From NCBI GenBank assembly GCA_018897155.1, contig JAHILE010000022.1, positions 1 through 6,899 on the forward strand: a stretch of DNA of 6,899 nt, given 5' to 3'. A program made the translations under genes and the position numbers. The DNA is from Nanoarchaeota archaeon. Lineage in GTDB: Archaea > EX4484-52 > LFW-46. The notes beneath the pieces were generated by a model. That model saw only the letters and a program-made list of their open reading frames with translations. It searched no databases and was not told the origin of the DNA. This document shows positions 1 through 5,784 of this stretch, piece after piece; the stretch's first letter is position 1; each line of letters begins with the position of its first letter.

Positions 1-302
1 GGCCAATCCATCAACCACAAAAAAGTTCTCAGTATAATGAGAAATGACAATCTATTATGCATTCGGAAAAAATTCAGAATCATAACAACAGATTCAAACC
101 ACAATTTGCCGGTGTTCCAGAATTTAATCAAAGATATTGAGAAAAGCGCCTTGAAGCAATTAAATCCGCACAATTCAGCGTGATACAGCAAAAGGAATTT
201 GCATATATTAAGGTTGTAATGATAATTCCGCGTGTTAAGGGAAAGGAAATAATTGAAACAATCCTTACGCCCGTGCCAATGGCTCAAGGCGTTGTGGTAT
301 AA
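1..302 (+). pseudogene. Decayed IS3-family transposase (OrfB) fragment
   Basis: Frame 1 is open from the window edge to a TGA at 181-183. It contains the stretches NHKKVLSIMRNDNLLC and TTDSNHNLPVFQNLIKDI, which match the HTH_21-like region just ahead of the integrase core of IS3-family OrfB transposases. After the stop, similarity seems to resume in frame 3 (about 141-302) with KEFAYIKVVM, which resembles the YLAVV strand carrying the first catalytic Asp in this family. That Asp is not readable here, and the frame ends at TAA 300-302. The D-D-E core is therefore lost and the piece is a non-functional remnant. Its 5' part lies outside the window and no terminal inverted repeat or target duplication is visible. 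The family call rests on the first stretch and is fairly secure; the extent of the second part is inferred. Confidence 0.72.
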
Positions 303-345
303 TTAATGCACGAGCATCATCATCATATTTCCTAATCCACATTTC

Positions 346-359
346 TAAAATCCGCGGAT
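346..359 (-). terminator. Weak terminator candidate after the YgiQ gene
   Basis: Read on the minus strand, the perfect palindrome ATCCGCGGAT (350-359) lies 8 nt past the YgiQ stop codon and runs into TTTTAG. The stem is only 5 bp without a loop and the T run is short, so this is a tentative call. No other terminator-like sequence is visible between the gene and the transposase remnant. Confidence 0.2.
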
Positions 360-367
360 ATATTGTA

Positions 368-1981
368 TTATTTTTTACGCTTTTTAGGCCGGTATGACTT
401 GAATTGATATTCCGGTTTCAGATGCCTGAATACTTCGTTTTTGAGCGCTTTCTTTTCGTTGTAGGTGTACGGGACGCGCACTTTTTCAAGCGTCTTGGGA
501 TGCATCCCTGCCCAATACATGCAGGTTGAAACGCTCATAGGCGTCGGGGTGAATATTTGTATGGAGTCAATATTGTCAAAATCCTTGAGTTTTTTTCCAA
601 GAGCTCTGCATTCGGTTATATCATCACCTGGATGCGCGACCATGAAATAGTATTTGAGCGCCTGTTTAGTGTTTTGATTCAGCTTTTCAAATTCTGCTTT
701 GAATTTTTCGAATTTGCCATCCGGCTTATTCATAAGCGCAAGCACTTTTTTTGAAAAATGCTCTGGCGCAATTTTCAGGCATCCGGATATGTGATGCAAA
801 GACAGTTCGCTTATGTATTTCGGGCTTTCTATCGCAAGGTCATACCTTATTCCGCTTCGCACAAATACTTTTTTTACGCCATCTATTTTGCGCACAGACT
901 GCAAAAGATCTATGATTTTTTTATGGCTTAAATCAAGCTTCTTGCAGCTGATGCAGCTTTTTGGGCACGCTGTTTTGCAGTCCATTCCATACATATTTGC
1001 AGAAGGGCCGCCAAGGTCGTCAATATAGCCTTTGAACTGCGGGTGCTTTGTGATTTTTTTGATTTCGCAAAGTATGCTTTCTTTTGAGCGCGAAATAATC
1101 TTGCTGCCCTGGTGCTGGGCTATTGAGCAGAAACTGCATTCTCCGATGCAGCCTCTGTGCGTTACGACTGAAAATTGCGCGAGTTTCAAAAGCGATTCTT
1201 CGCTTAAGTTTCTTGAGTAGTCCAGCGAGTATATCCAGTCAAGAAATTGCGGCGTATATTTCGGATATTTGAATTGGAGGACAAATCTGTCTGTATGCTG
1301 TTGCGCCAGATTTTCATTGATTGAGAACATATTCTGCATTTTGCAAAACTGCTTTGTGTCTTTTTTCACATCCTCAAATGAAGGCAATGCTTTGAAGCCG
1401 TTCGGGATTGTTTTTGAAAATATGCATGTGCCTGCTATGCCGTACAGGTCGCGGTTATTTGCAAGGCGCTCCGCAATCTCTATTGATTGCAATTCGCCGT
1501 TGCCATAGGCCAGTATGTCCGCTCTTGTGTCTGCAAGTATGCTTGAGCGGATATTGTTTTCCCAGTAGTCGTAGTGCGCAAAACGCCGCAAAGAGGCTTC
1601 AATACCTCCGATTACTATTTTAGTTCCTTTGAACAACTTCTTTATTTTGTTGCAATACACCATAAGCGCGCGGTCCGGCATCTCAACGATTTTTGCGTGT
1701 GGGTCTTCAGACCTTTTCCTCTTAAGCGGCGTGTAATTATTCAGCATGCTGTCAATTGATCCTGAAGTTACGCAGAAGCAGAGCTTTGGTTCTCCAAGCG
1801 CGAGGAAATCTTTGTCCTGTTTCCAGTCCGGAGTTTCAATAATGCCGATACTATAGCCTTTTGCATCAAGAACTTTTGCAATCACACCGGCAGGGCTTAG
1901 CGGGTGGTCGCCATAATGCTCTGCAGTGATTATAATTATGTCAAAATCCTGTTCTTGCTTTGTTTTTGAGATCATATGCAT
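368..1981 (-). CDS. YgiQ-family (UPF0313) radical SAM protein
   Basis: A 537-residue cytoplasmic radical SAM enzyme of the YgiQ/UPF0313 family; the reaction and substrate of the family are not established. The N-terminal third (about 12-260) matches the family-specific N-terminal domain, with DHPLSPAGVIAKVLDAKGY near residues 25-44 and IGGIEASLRRFAHYDYW at 124-140. The radical SAM core carries the 4Fe-4S motif C278-x3-C282-x2-C285 (HRGCIGECSFC). It is followed by DLGGPSANMYGMDC and a cysteine group (C335, C339, C343, C346), both typical of YgiQ; the extra cysteines could bind metal, which is inference. The chain lacks the extended C-terminus of long bacterial versions and ends in a basic tail (RPKKRKK). 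The start is ATG 1981; a second in-frame ATG at 1975 is possible. The gene is last in the minus-strand series, 58 nt after the metallopeptidase gene. Confidence 0.93.
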   Translation of the reverse strand: MHMISKTKQEQDFDIIIITAEHYGDHPLSPAGVIAKVLDAKGYSIGIIETPDWKQDKDFLALGEPKLCFCVTSGSIDSMLNNYTPLKRKRSEDPHAKIVEMPDRALMVYCNKIKKLFKGTKIVIGGIEASLRRFAHYDYWENNIRSSILADTRADILAYGNGELQSIEIAERLANNRDLYGIAGTCIFSKTIPNGFKALPSFEDVKKDTKQFCKMQNMFSINENLAQQHTDRFVLQFKYPKYTPQFLDWIYSLDYSRNLSEESLLKLAQFSVVTHRGCIGECSFCSIAQHQGSKIISRSKESILCEIKKITKHPQFKGYIDDLGGPSANMYGMDCKTACPKSCISCKKLDLSHKKIIDLLQSVRKIDGVKKVFVRSGIRYDLAIESPKYISELSLHHISGCLKIAPEHFSKKVLALMNKPDGKFEKFKAEFEKLNQNTKQALKYYFMVAHPGDDITECRALGKKLKDFDNIDSIQIFTPTPMSVSTCMYWAGMHPKTLEKVRVPYTYNEKKALKNEVFRHLKPEYQFKSYRPKKRKK

Positions 1982-2009
1982 TCCATAATAACTGTCAATA
2001 ACGCTTTAA

Positions 2010-2021
2010 CTTTATTTTATG
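2010..2021 (-). promoter_or_regulatory. Possible TATA box ahead of the YgiQ gene
   Basis: The minus strand reads CATAAAATAAAG about 29-40 nt upstream of ATG 1981, within the 58-nt gap after the metallopeptidase stop codon. Position and composition suit an archaeal box A with a very short leader. Read-through from the upstream genes is equally possible. Confidence 0.3.
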
Positions 2022-2039
2022 CGATTTGCTTTTAATTAA

Positions 2040-2492
2040 CTATCGGTTCAGAATTTTTTGAAAGAATGAAACGCCTTTTTTATCGAGTTTAACAACAGAT
2101 ATATCAACGGGCTGCTCTGTTTGATTCCTTAATTTTTTGAAAAGAACTTCAACACTCCGCGCGTCAATTCTCTTCGCGAAACATTTATGCGGCACAAGCG
2201 CACCTGAGAACGTTTTTGGCACGTGCATAAGCTCGTGTATCAGAGTCCTGTCCTGGTCGTCCTTGCCGCGACTGTCGAAATAGTGGCTCAGAACCTCAAG
2301 AATATAATGCGCTTCAACTCCGAGTGCCTTCTGCCAGATGCGCGGCAGGGACCAGATGCGCGCATAAGCCTTTGCCTTTGAATTGTGCGAGCGCATACAT
2401 ACTATGTTTTCGGCGCGGATATGTTTTAGTTCGAGCCTTTGTATTATCTCGCAAACTCTTGCCTGTATGTCCGGCGCGGATTCGAATTTCAT
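2040..2492 (-). CDS. Small zinc metallopeptidase, HELMH motif (COG4900-like)
   Basis: A 150-residue predicted soluble zinc metallopeptidase. The signature is LIHELMHVPKTFSGAL at residues 84-99, with zincin motif H86-E87-L-M-H90. H102 in the following VPH is a plausible third metal ligand (inference). The preceding part (IVCMRSHNSKAKAYARIW, then LPRIWQKALGVEAHYILEVLS) fits the archaeal 'predicted metallopeptidase' group COG4900, related to the putative phage metallopeptidase domain; both groups are small single-domain proteins like this one. No signal peptide or membrane segment is seen, so it is probably cytoplasmic. Its substrate is unknown. The ATG at 2492 is 20 nt after the rhomboid stop codon, with no clear Shine-Dalgarno sequence between, suggesting co-transcription with the rhomboid gene. 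Confidence is high for the peptidase fold and low for any role. Confidence 0.85.
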   Translation of the reverse strand: MKFESAPDIQARVCEIIQRLELKHIRAENIVCMRSHNSKAKAYARIWSLPRIWQKALGVEAHYILEVLSHYFDSRGKDDQDRTLIHELMHVPKTFSGALVPHKCFAKRIDARSVEVLFKKLRNQTEQPVDISVVKLDKKGVSFFQKILNR

Positions 2493-2512
2493 ACATTCAG
2501 TTAGCTGATAAT

Positions 2513-3094
2513 TTATTTAAGCGCGCGCCTCACTCTTTTTCTTATTTCATGTTCTTCCCTGAATTTTTTCTTCCACATTTTGCCGAAAGCAATTCCGGTT
2601 GCAAATCCTGCGAGGTGCGCAGCATTTCCAATGTCCGACGGCACAAAGAGCCCTATGAGGTCTGTCAAAATCCAGAGCGCGGAAAATACAATTACCGGCA
2701 GGCTTGCCCCGAACCATATAGATGCCCGTGGACGCAGAAATGTCAGGCACCCTACAACACCCATTATCGCCCCTGACGCGCCAAGGGAATATGAATGCGG
2801 ATAAAAGAAAAAAGAAGCAATGCTGCCGGCAAGCCCTGCTGTGAAATAAACAGAAATTATTTTCTTTGGGCCAATCACTTTTTCAAGAGACGCCCCGAAA
2901 ATCAGGAGCGCGACCATATTCATGAGCAGATGCCCTATATTTACATGCACAAAAAGCGATGTAAAAAGCATCCAGGGGTTAGTTAAAATTTTCGAAGGAT
3001 TAAGCGCGAGATTTTCCTGGAGCGCAGGAAATGGCATCTCAAGAAGTGATATTGCTATTGTGACAATCAGCAATGTATTGGTTATGCGCGCCAT
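2513..3094 (-). CDS. Rhomboid-family intramembrane serine protease
   Basis: A 193-residue polytopic membrane protein with the full rhomboid signature. HVNIGHLLMN at residues 50-59 gives the conserved His and Asn in the second membrane helix (H50, H55, N59). LGASGAIMG at 104-112 carries the nucleophile Ser107, and NAAHLAG at 157-163 carries the catalytic His160. Hydrophobic segments fit a six-helix core, and a basic tail (about 173-193) should lie in the cytoplasm. Rhomboids cut transmembrane segments of other membrane proteins; the substrate is unknown here. The neighbouring single-span pilin-like protein is a candidate only by proximity. ATG 3094 lies 20 nt after the pilin stop codon and is preceded by GGTGA, so the gene probably belongs to one transcript with the pilin and metallopeptidase genes. 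Confidence 0.92.
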   Translation of the reverse strand: MARITNTLLIVTIAISLLEMPFPALQENLALNPSKILTNPWMLFTSLFVHVNIGHLLMNMVALLIFGASLEKVIGPKKIISVYFTAGLAGSIASFFFYPHSYSLGASGAIMGVVGCLTFLRPRASIWFGASLPVIVFSALWILTDLIGLFVPSDIGNAAHLAGFATGIAFGKMWKKKFREEHEIRKRVRRALK

Positions 3095-3098
3095 AAAT

Positions 3099-3103
3099 TC
3101 ACC
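3099..3103 (-). promoter_or_regulatory. Ribosome binding site for the rhomboid gene
   Basis: The minus strand reads GGTGA, 4 nt before ATG 3094, complementary to the end of archaeal 16S rRNA. It supports this start and internal initiation on a polycistronic mRNA. The other starts in the window mostly lack such a site, as expected for leaderless or near-leaderless messages. Confidence 0.55.
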
Positions 3104-3114
3104 ATTTGACGCAT

Positions 3115-3843
3115 TTAATGTTCGTTGAAGTTTCTGACGGAAATCTCGTTGAAATGATCCCTGCCGCTTTCAAGCGTGTAATATATGTCGTAATCCGCGA
3201 AAGTGTTGTTGACATGTATAATCACTCTTCCGCGCGCAAGCCGCGGCCCGGTTTCTTCGGCGCGCACATATCCGTTGCCAACTCCATTAGAATCGCTGCC
3301 GTCTATGCGCACCTTTATCACTCCGTCAAATGTTGTGTTTGCATTCTTTAAGAATATCGATTTTATCACCATGTTCGCATCTATGGTTGTGTAATTCGTG
3401 GCGTTTCCAGATTTATTGAATGTCGCAATGATGTGCTCATTTTCTATAATTATTTCCGTACCGCTGTCAGCGACATTGACGTTTGTATTCGCACTGAATA
3501 TCAGGTTTCCTACAACGCGCCTTGTGCGCGGCGAAATCATCTCTGCATCGGTTTCAATGCCGTATACTATCATGTCGTTTGCCGAATCGATTGTTATATC
3601 GCCTTTTTTAATTTGCAGCGGAACAACACGCGTCGAGCCGCGTCCTTCCGATGCCACATCCTGTATAATTTTGTCAAGGTTTGCGAAAGAATCCTTTGCC
3701 TGGTCAACCGCAGCCACATCCTGCATTTTTGTTATTGCAGGGCTAGCGATTTGCATTACAATAAGAAGGGCTACGCTGACTATTCCGACATAAAGCGCGC
3801 CTGCAAGAAGCGGAGAAACACCCTTCCGATTTCCAGAGAACAT
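3115..3843 (-). CDS. Type IV pilin-like secreted protein (archaeal class III signal peptide)
   Basis: A 242-residue protein with a short basic leader (MFSGNRKG) followed by VSPLLAGALYVG and one hydrophobic helix (about 9-34). This is the layout of archaeal type IV pilins and archaellin-like proteins cut by a PibD/EppA-type prepilin peptidase, here predicted between G8 and V9. The rest is polar, beta-rich and cysteine-free, and should lie outside the membrane. Five N-glycosylation sequons (N143, N147, N150, N169, N212) fit surface exposure. No pilus ATPase or membrane platform gene is in the window, so the protein may be a minor pilin or a pseudopilin of another surface structure. ATG 3843 follows a well-placed TATA box. 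The rhomboid gene starts 20 nt after its stop codon. The exact subfamily is not recognised. Confidence 0.8.
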   Translation of the reverse strand: MFSGNRKGVSPLLAGALYVGIVSVALLIVMQIASPAITKMQDVAAVDQAKDSFANLDKIIQDVASEGRGSTRVVPLQIKKGDITIDSANDMIVYGIETDAEMISPRTRRVVGNLIFSANTNVNVADSGTEIIIENEHIIATFNKSGNATNYTTIDANMVIKSIFLKNANTTFDGVIKVRIDGSDSNGVGNGYVRAEETGPRLARGRVIIHVNNTFADYDIYYTLESGRDHFNEISVRNFNEH

Positions 3844-3864
3844 AACATTATTTGTGAATGGCTG

Positions 3865-3871
3865 TTTATAT
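3865..3871 (-). promoter_or_regulatory. TATA box for the pilin-rhomboid-metallopeptidase transcript
   Basis: In the 56-nt gap between kae1 and the pilin gene, the minus strand reads ATATAAA at 22-28 nt upstream of ATG 3843. This spacing matches archaeal leaderless promoters, placing transcription start at or next to the ATG. No Shine-Dalgarno sequence precedes that ATG, which fits. It suggests that the pilin gene and those after it can be expressed independently of kae1. Confidence 0.5.
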
Positions 3872-3899
3872 GTTTTGAATACCCCCGACTATGCGCGCA

Positions 3900-4907
3900 T
3901 TATAATTCATCAATGCGCCATTTTGGAAATATGTCTATTTTTGTCTTTGATTTCTTTTTGAACTCAATAATACCTGTCCATGCGATATTGGCTCCACAAT
4001 CTCCGGCAAATTCGCGCGGAACGTTCCGAAATTCAGCCCTGCGCTCTTTACACATTATCGAGAGCATTTCTGCAAGCCTTTTGTTTGCGGCAACTCCGCC
4101 TGTTAGAAGCAATGTATTTTTCTCAGTATGCGCGAGTGCACGCTCCGTCACTTCCGTAAGCATTGCATATGCAGTTTCCTGAAACGAGAAGCAGATGTCT
4201 TTTAAATCGAACTTTCCTGATTTGAATTTTCGAACAACATCAGTGCAAAGCCCTGAGAATGAGAAATCCATGCCTTTTACAGTGTATGGCAGAGGAATGT
4301 ATTTTCCGCCAACCGCAAGCTTTTCCACTTCGGGACCACCCGGGAAAGGGATGCCTGTTTCTCGCGCGAATTTGTCCACTGCATTTCCGATTGCAATATC
4401 GAGCGTTTCGCCGAAAACGCGGTATTTTCCGCCGCCCCAGCCAATGATTTGAGAGTTTCCGCCAGAGACATAAAGCACAAGCGGGTCGCATGCGCCGGTC
4501 ATTAATTTTCCTATCTCAACATGCGCGAGGCAGTGATTAACTGGAACAAGCGGCTTTTTGATTTTTTCGGAAAGTTTTTTTGCAAAATCCAGGCCTACTG
4601 CAAGGCACGGCGAAATGCCCGGCCCTGCGCTGTATGCGATTATGTCGATGTCAGAAAGCTTGAGCTTTGCATCGTCCAGCGCCTTTTGCAAAATTGCTTC
4701 AGCAACCGCTTTGTGATGGTCGCGCGCCTTTGACGGATGGATGCCTCCGGCTTCGGGGCGGTATGTGTCGCGCGCATTTGAATAAACTTTGCCGTTTACA
4801 ACCGAAGGTTGTAAAGCCGAGAGCGAGCGCGGCGAAGCGACCGGATTGTCGTCGACTATTCCGATGCCGAAAGTATGCGCGGTTGATTCGATGCCAAGAG
4901 AAATCAT
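3900..4907 (-). CDS. kae1: KEOPS complex ATPase Kae1 (tRNA t6A37 synthesis)
   Basis: Kae1 is the catalytic subunit of KEOPS, which transfers the threonylcarbamoyl group to A37 of ANN-decoding tRNAs in the cytoplasm. The 335 residues contain ESTAHTFGIGIV (7-18), NARDTYRPEAGGIHP (44-58), the metal-binding NHCLAH with H125 and H129, YVSGGN with Y146, FGETLDIAIGNAVDKFARE (165-183), GMDFSFSGL (212-220), the nucleotide-binding LLTGGVAANKRL (267-278) and AGDCGANIAW with D303. The expected iron ligands (two His, Tyr, Asp) are therefore present. Two oddities: residues about 22-38 form an insert absent from typical Kae1 (see the repeat at 4794-4844), and the usual GDNGA motif reads GDCGA. The protein stops after KWRIDEL, so it is not fused to the Bud32 kinase as in many archaea, and no bud32 is in view. 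It is transcribed divergently from the gene at 5017. Confidence 0.96.
   Translation of the reverse strand: MISLGIESTAHTFGIGIVDDNPVASPRSLSALQPSVVNGKVYSNARDTYRPEAGGIHPSKARDHHKAVAEAILQKALDDAKLKLSDIDIIAYSAGPGISPCLAVGLDFAKKLSEKIKKPLVPVNHCLAHVEIGKLMTGACDPLVLYVSGGNSQIIGWGGGKYRVFGETLDIAIGNAVDKFARETGIPFPGGPEVEKLAVGGKYIPLPYTVKGMDFSFSGLCTDVVRKFKSGKFDLKDICFSFQETAYAMLTEVTERALAHTEKNTLLLTGGVAANKRLAEMLSIMCKERRAEFRNVPREFAGDCGANIAWTGIIEFKKKSKTKIDIFPKWRIDEL
4794..4844 (-). repeat. In-frame palindromic insert within kae1
   Basis: About 51 bp (17 codons) interrupt the place where Kae1 proteins usually run directly from VDDN to GKVYSNARDTY; here the reading is VDDN, then PVASPRSLSALQPSVVN, then GK. The DNA has two parts. 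A G+C-rich block lies at 4817-4839. A perfect hairpin has arms TTTACAACC (4795-4803) and GGTTGTAAA (4807-4815) around a 3-nt loop. The element is open in the kae1 frame, so the gene appears functional. It may be a mobile palindromic element like those translated inside Rickettsia genes, or a lineage-specific insertion. The boundaries are inferred from the expected Kae1 sequence and could shift by a codon or two. Confidence 0.6.
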
Positions 4908-4926
4908 AGTTTATATTCATCATTCA

Positions 4927-4936
4927 AATTAATAAG
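4927..4936 (-). promoter_or_regulatory. TATA box for kae1
   Basis: The minus strand reads CTTATTAATT at 20-29 nt upstream of ATG 4907, the spacing expected for a leaderless archaeal mRNA. No Shine-Dalgarno sequence lies before the ATG. A second A+T-rich stretch, AATAAAAAG, about 41-49 nt upstream is a weaker alternative. Confidence 0.4.
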
Positions 4937-4978
4937 TTCTGTTTGAACTTTTTATTTTGTCTAAAATTTCAATATTGA

Positions 4979-4987
4979 TTTATATAT
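4979..4987 (+). promoter_or_regulatory. TATA box for the unknown gene at 5017
   Basis: TTTATATAT ends 29 nt before ATG 5017, which would put the transcription start within about 10 nt of the ATG. This helps choose ATG 5017 over the upstream in-frame TTG at 4957, because that TTG would lie upstream of this TATA box. Confidence 0.5.
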
Positions 4988-5016
4988 TTCGTAATACACT
5001 ATTTTGCAGTGAGAAA

Positions 5017-5478
5017 ATGGAATATGAAAATATTTATCGTTTAATGCAAAAATTAGATGAGCTGACTAATAAAACGAATGCTCAGAAGTATTTTTCTGAA
5101 GTGATAAAAAGACCGGAATTAGATAATTTAACTAATCAAATTGATGCCCTGAGGTATCTTATTTGTGATGATATAAACCATTTTAAATCTGACGAAATCA
5201 TCAGTATAGATACTTATCCTTCTCCAAAAATAATCGGACGTTTAGAAGAATCATTTATTCCGAAAGATCCTTTAGTATTCGATGAACAACGCGGTTTAGG
5301 AACGCGAATAAATTTTAAACACAATCTTGAACAAGTTTGTTATGATCCCGAGATTAAGCGAGCTCATTTAGTTAATATTGGGTCGTCCAGCGGCATTATA
5401 CGTTATAATTCCAAGATATGCCGTGGAAAAGAGAAAGTGAACGAACAATTAGGATTAGAAGGTTTAGCATTTGAATGA
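5017..5478 (+). CDS. Unknown 153-residue protein with a 22-residue internal repeat
   Basis: The product is not recognised. The first 60 residues are polar and helix-prone and contain two copies of one motif, LDELTNKTNAQKYF (13-26) and LDNLTNQIDALRYL (35-48), with a 22-residue period. The remainder is mixed, with IISIDTYPSPKIIG (61-74), DEQRGLGTRINF (89-100) and LVNIGSSSGIIRY (118-130). There is no signal peptide, membrane span or familiar catalytic motif, so a soluble protein is likely. An upstream in-frame TTG (4957) would add 20 mostly hydrophobic residues but lies before the TATA box, so ATG 5017 is preferred. The gene is clearly richer in A+T than kae1 or nre and uses mostly TTA for leucine, suggesting separate ancestry. 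A small membrane protein gene follows 24 nt downstream and is probably co-transcribed. Confidence 0.7.
   Translation: MEYENIYRLMQKLDELTNKTNAQKYFSEVIKRPELDNLTNQIDALRYLICDDINHFKSDEIISIDTYPSPKIIGRLEESFIPKDPLVFDEQRGLGTRINFKHNLEQVCYDPEIKRAHLVNIGSSSGIIRYNSKICRGKEKVNEQLGLEGLAFE
5053..5160 (+). repeat. Imperfect internal duplication, 66-nt period
   Basis: Segments 5053-5094 and 5119-5160 agree at 30 of 42 positions by direct comparison, and encode two related 14-residue motifs (7 identical residues) spaced 22 residues apart. Similarity at the DNA level suggests an old in-gene duplication rather than convergence. Confidence 0.6.
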
Positions 5479-5502
5479 TCCTTTAATTTTATGGATGGCA
5501 TT

Positions 5503-5748
5503 ATGTCAAACTATTGCGAAAAGGCGGCAAAAGTAACAGGTGCTGCAGGCGCGCTTCTGGCAGCATCAGATGATTTTCTTAGAGGAAACTTGCTTTCAGG
5601 ACTGGTTGATGGCTTCAGTTTTGGAGTATTGGGTTATTTGCTGGGTTATGTTGCTGGCGGCGTAGCGGATTTTTTCAGTCATGATGATGAAAAAAGCGCT
5701 AAAAAGTCGGCGAATAACGATGCAATTCATAATAAGCTGACTGCTTGA
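5503..5748 (+). CDS. Small glycine-zipper membrane protein, unknown function
   Basis: An 81-residue protein from ATG 5503; the in-frame ATG at 5491 would add only MDGI. A short Ala/Gly-rich segment (about 11-22) is followed after SDDFLRGN by a longer hydrophobic stretch (about 29-58). That stretch carries a glycine zipper, G44-x3-G48-x3-G52 (GYLLGYVAG), with another GxxxG at G37-G41. The tail (about 60-81) is polar and charged. This suggests one or two helices packing tightly in a membrane, possibly as an oligomer. Glycine zippers occur in many unrelated channel, scaffold and peptide-toxin families, so no role can be assigned. The gene follows the unknown protein by 24 nt on the same strand and probably shares its transcript. 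Existence as a real gene is likely from the coherent composition but not proven. Confidence 0.6.
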   Translation: MSNYCEKAAKVTGAAGALLAASDDFLRGNLLSGLVDGFSFGVLGYLLGYVAGGVADFFSHDDEKSAKKSANNDAIHNKLTA

Positions 5749-5753
5749 AAGCC

Positions 5754-5770
5754 GTTTTTATTTTTCCCTT
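5754..5770 (+). terminator. T-rich terminator candidate after the small membrane protein gene
   Basis: Six nt past the TGA the plus strand reads GTTTTTATTTTTCCCTT. T-rich tracts on the coding strand end transcription in archaea without needing a hairpin. The same A+T stretch, about 25 nt before ATG 5785, could instead serve as a TATA element for nre, and the two roles cannot be separated here. Confidence 0.4.
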
Positions 5771-5784
5771 TTCTATATTGTTAT

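Noticed and set aside
315-326. Four tandem CAT triplets
   Set aside because: Too short to call a meaningful repeat, and no gene or regulatory site depends on it.
2334-2362. Direct repeat CCAGATGCGCG (2334-2344 and 2352-2362)
   Set aside because: It falls on two RIW tripeptides in the metallopeptidase (ARIWSLPRIW), so coding constraint and chance explain it.
2324-2776. 150-codon plus-strand frame over the metallopeptidase and rhomboid genes
   Set aside because: It is antisense to two genes with catalytic motifs and has no start signal or recognisable domain.
3433-4182. 249-codon open frame on the plus strand over the pilin and kae1 genes
   Set aside because: It spans the end of one recognised gene, the intergenic promoter and part of another on the opposite strand. 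Its Cys/Tyr/Arg-rich translation is typical of a shadow frame.
4957-5016. TTG-initiated 20-residue extension of the unknown protein, resembling a signal peptide
   Set aside because: The TTG lies upstream of a good TATA box, so it would not be on the mRNA; ATG 5017 fits the promoter spacing better.
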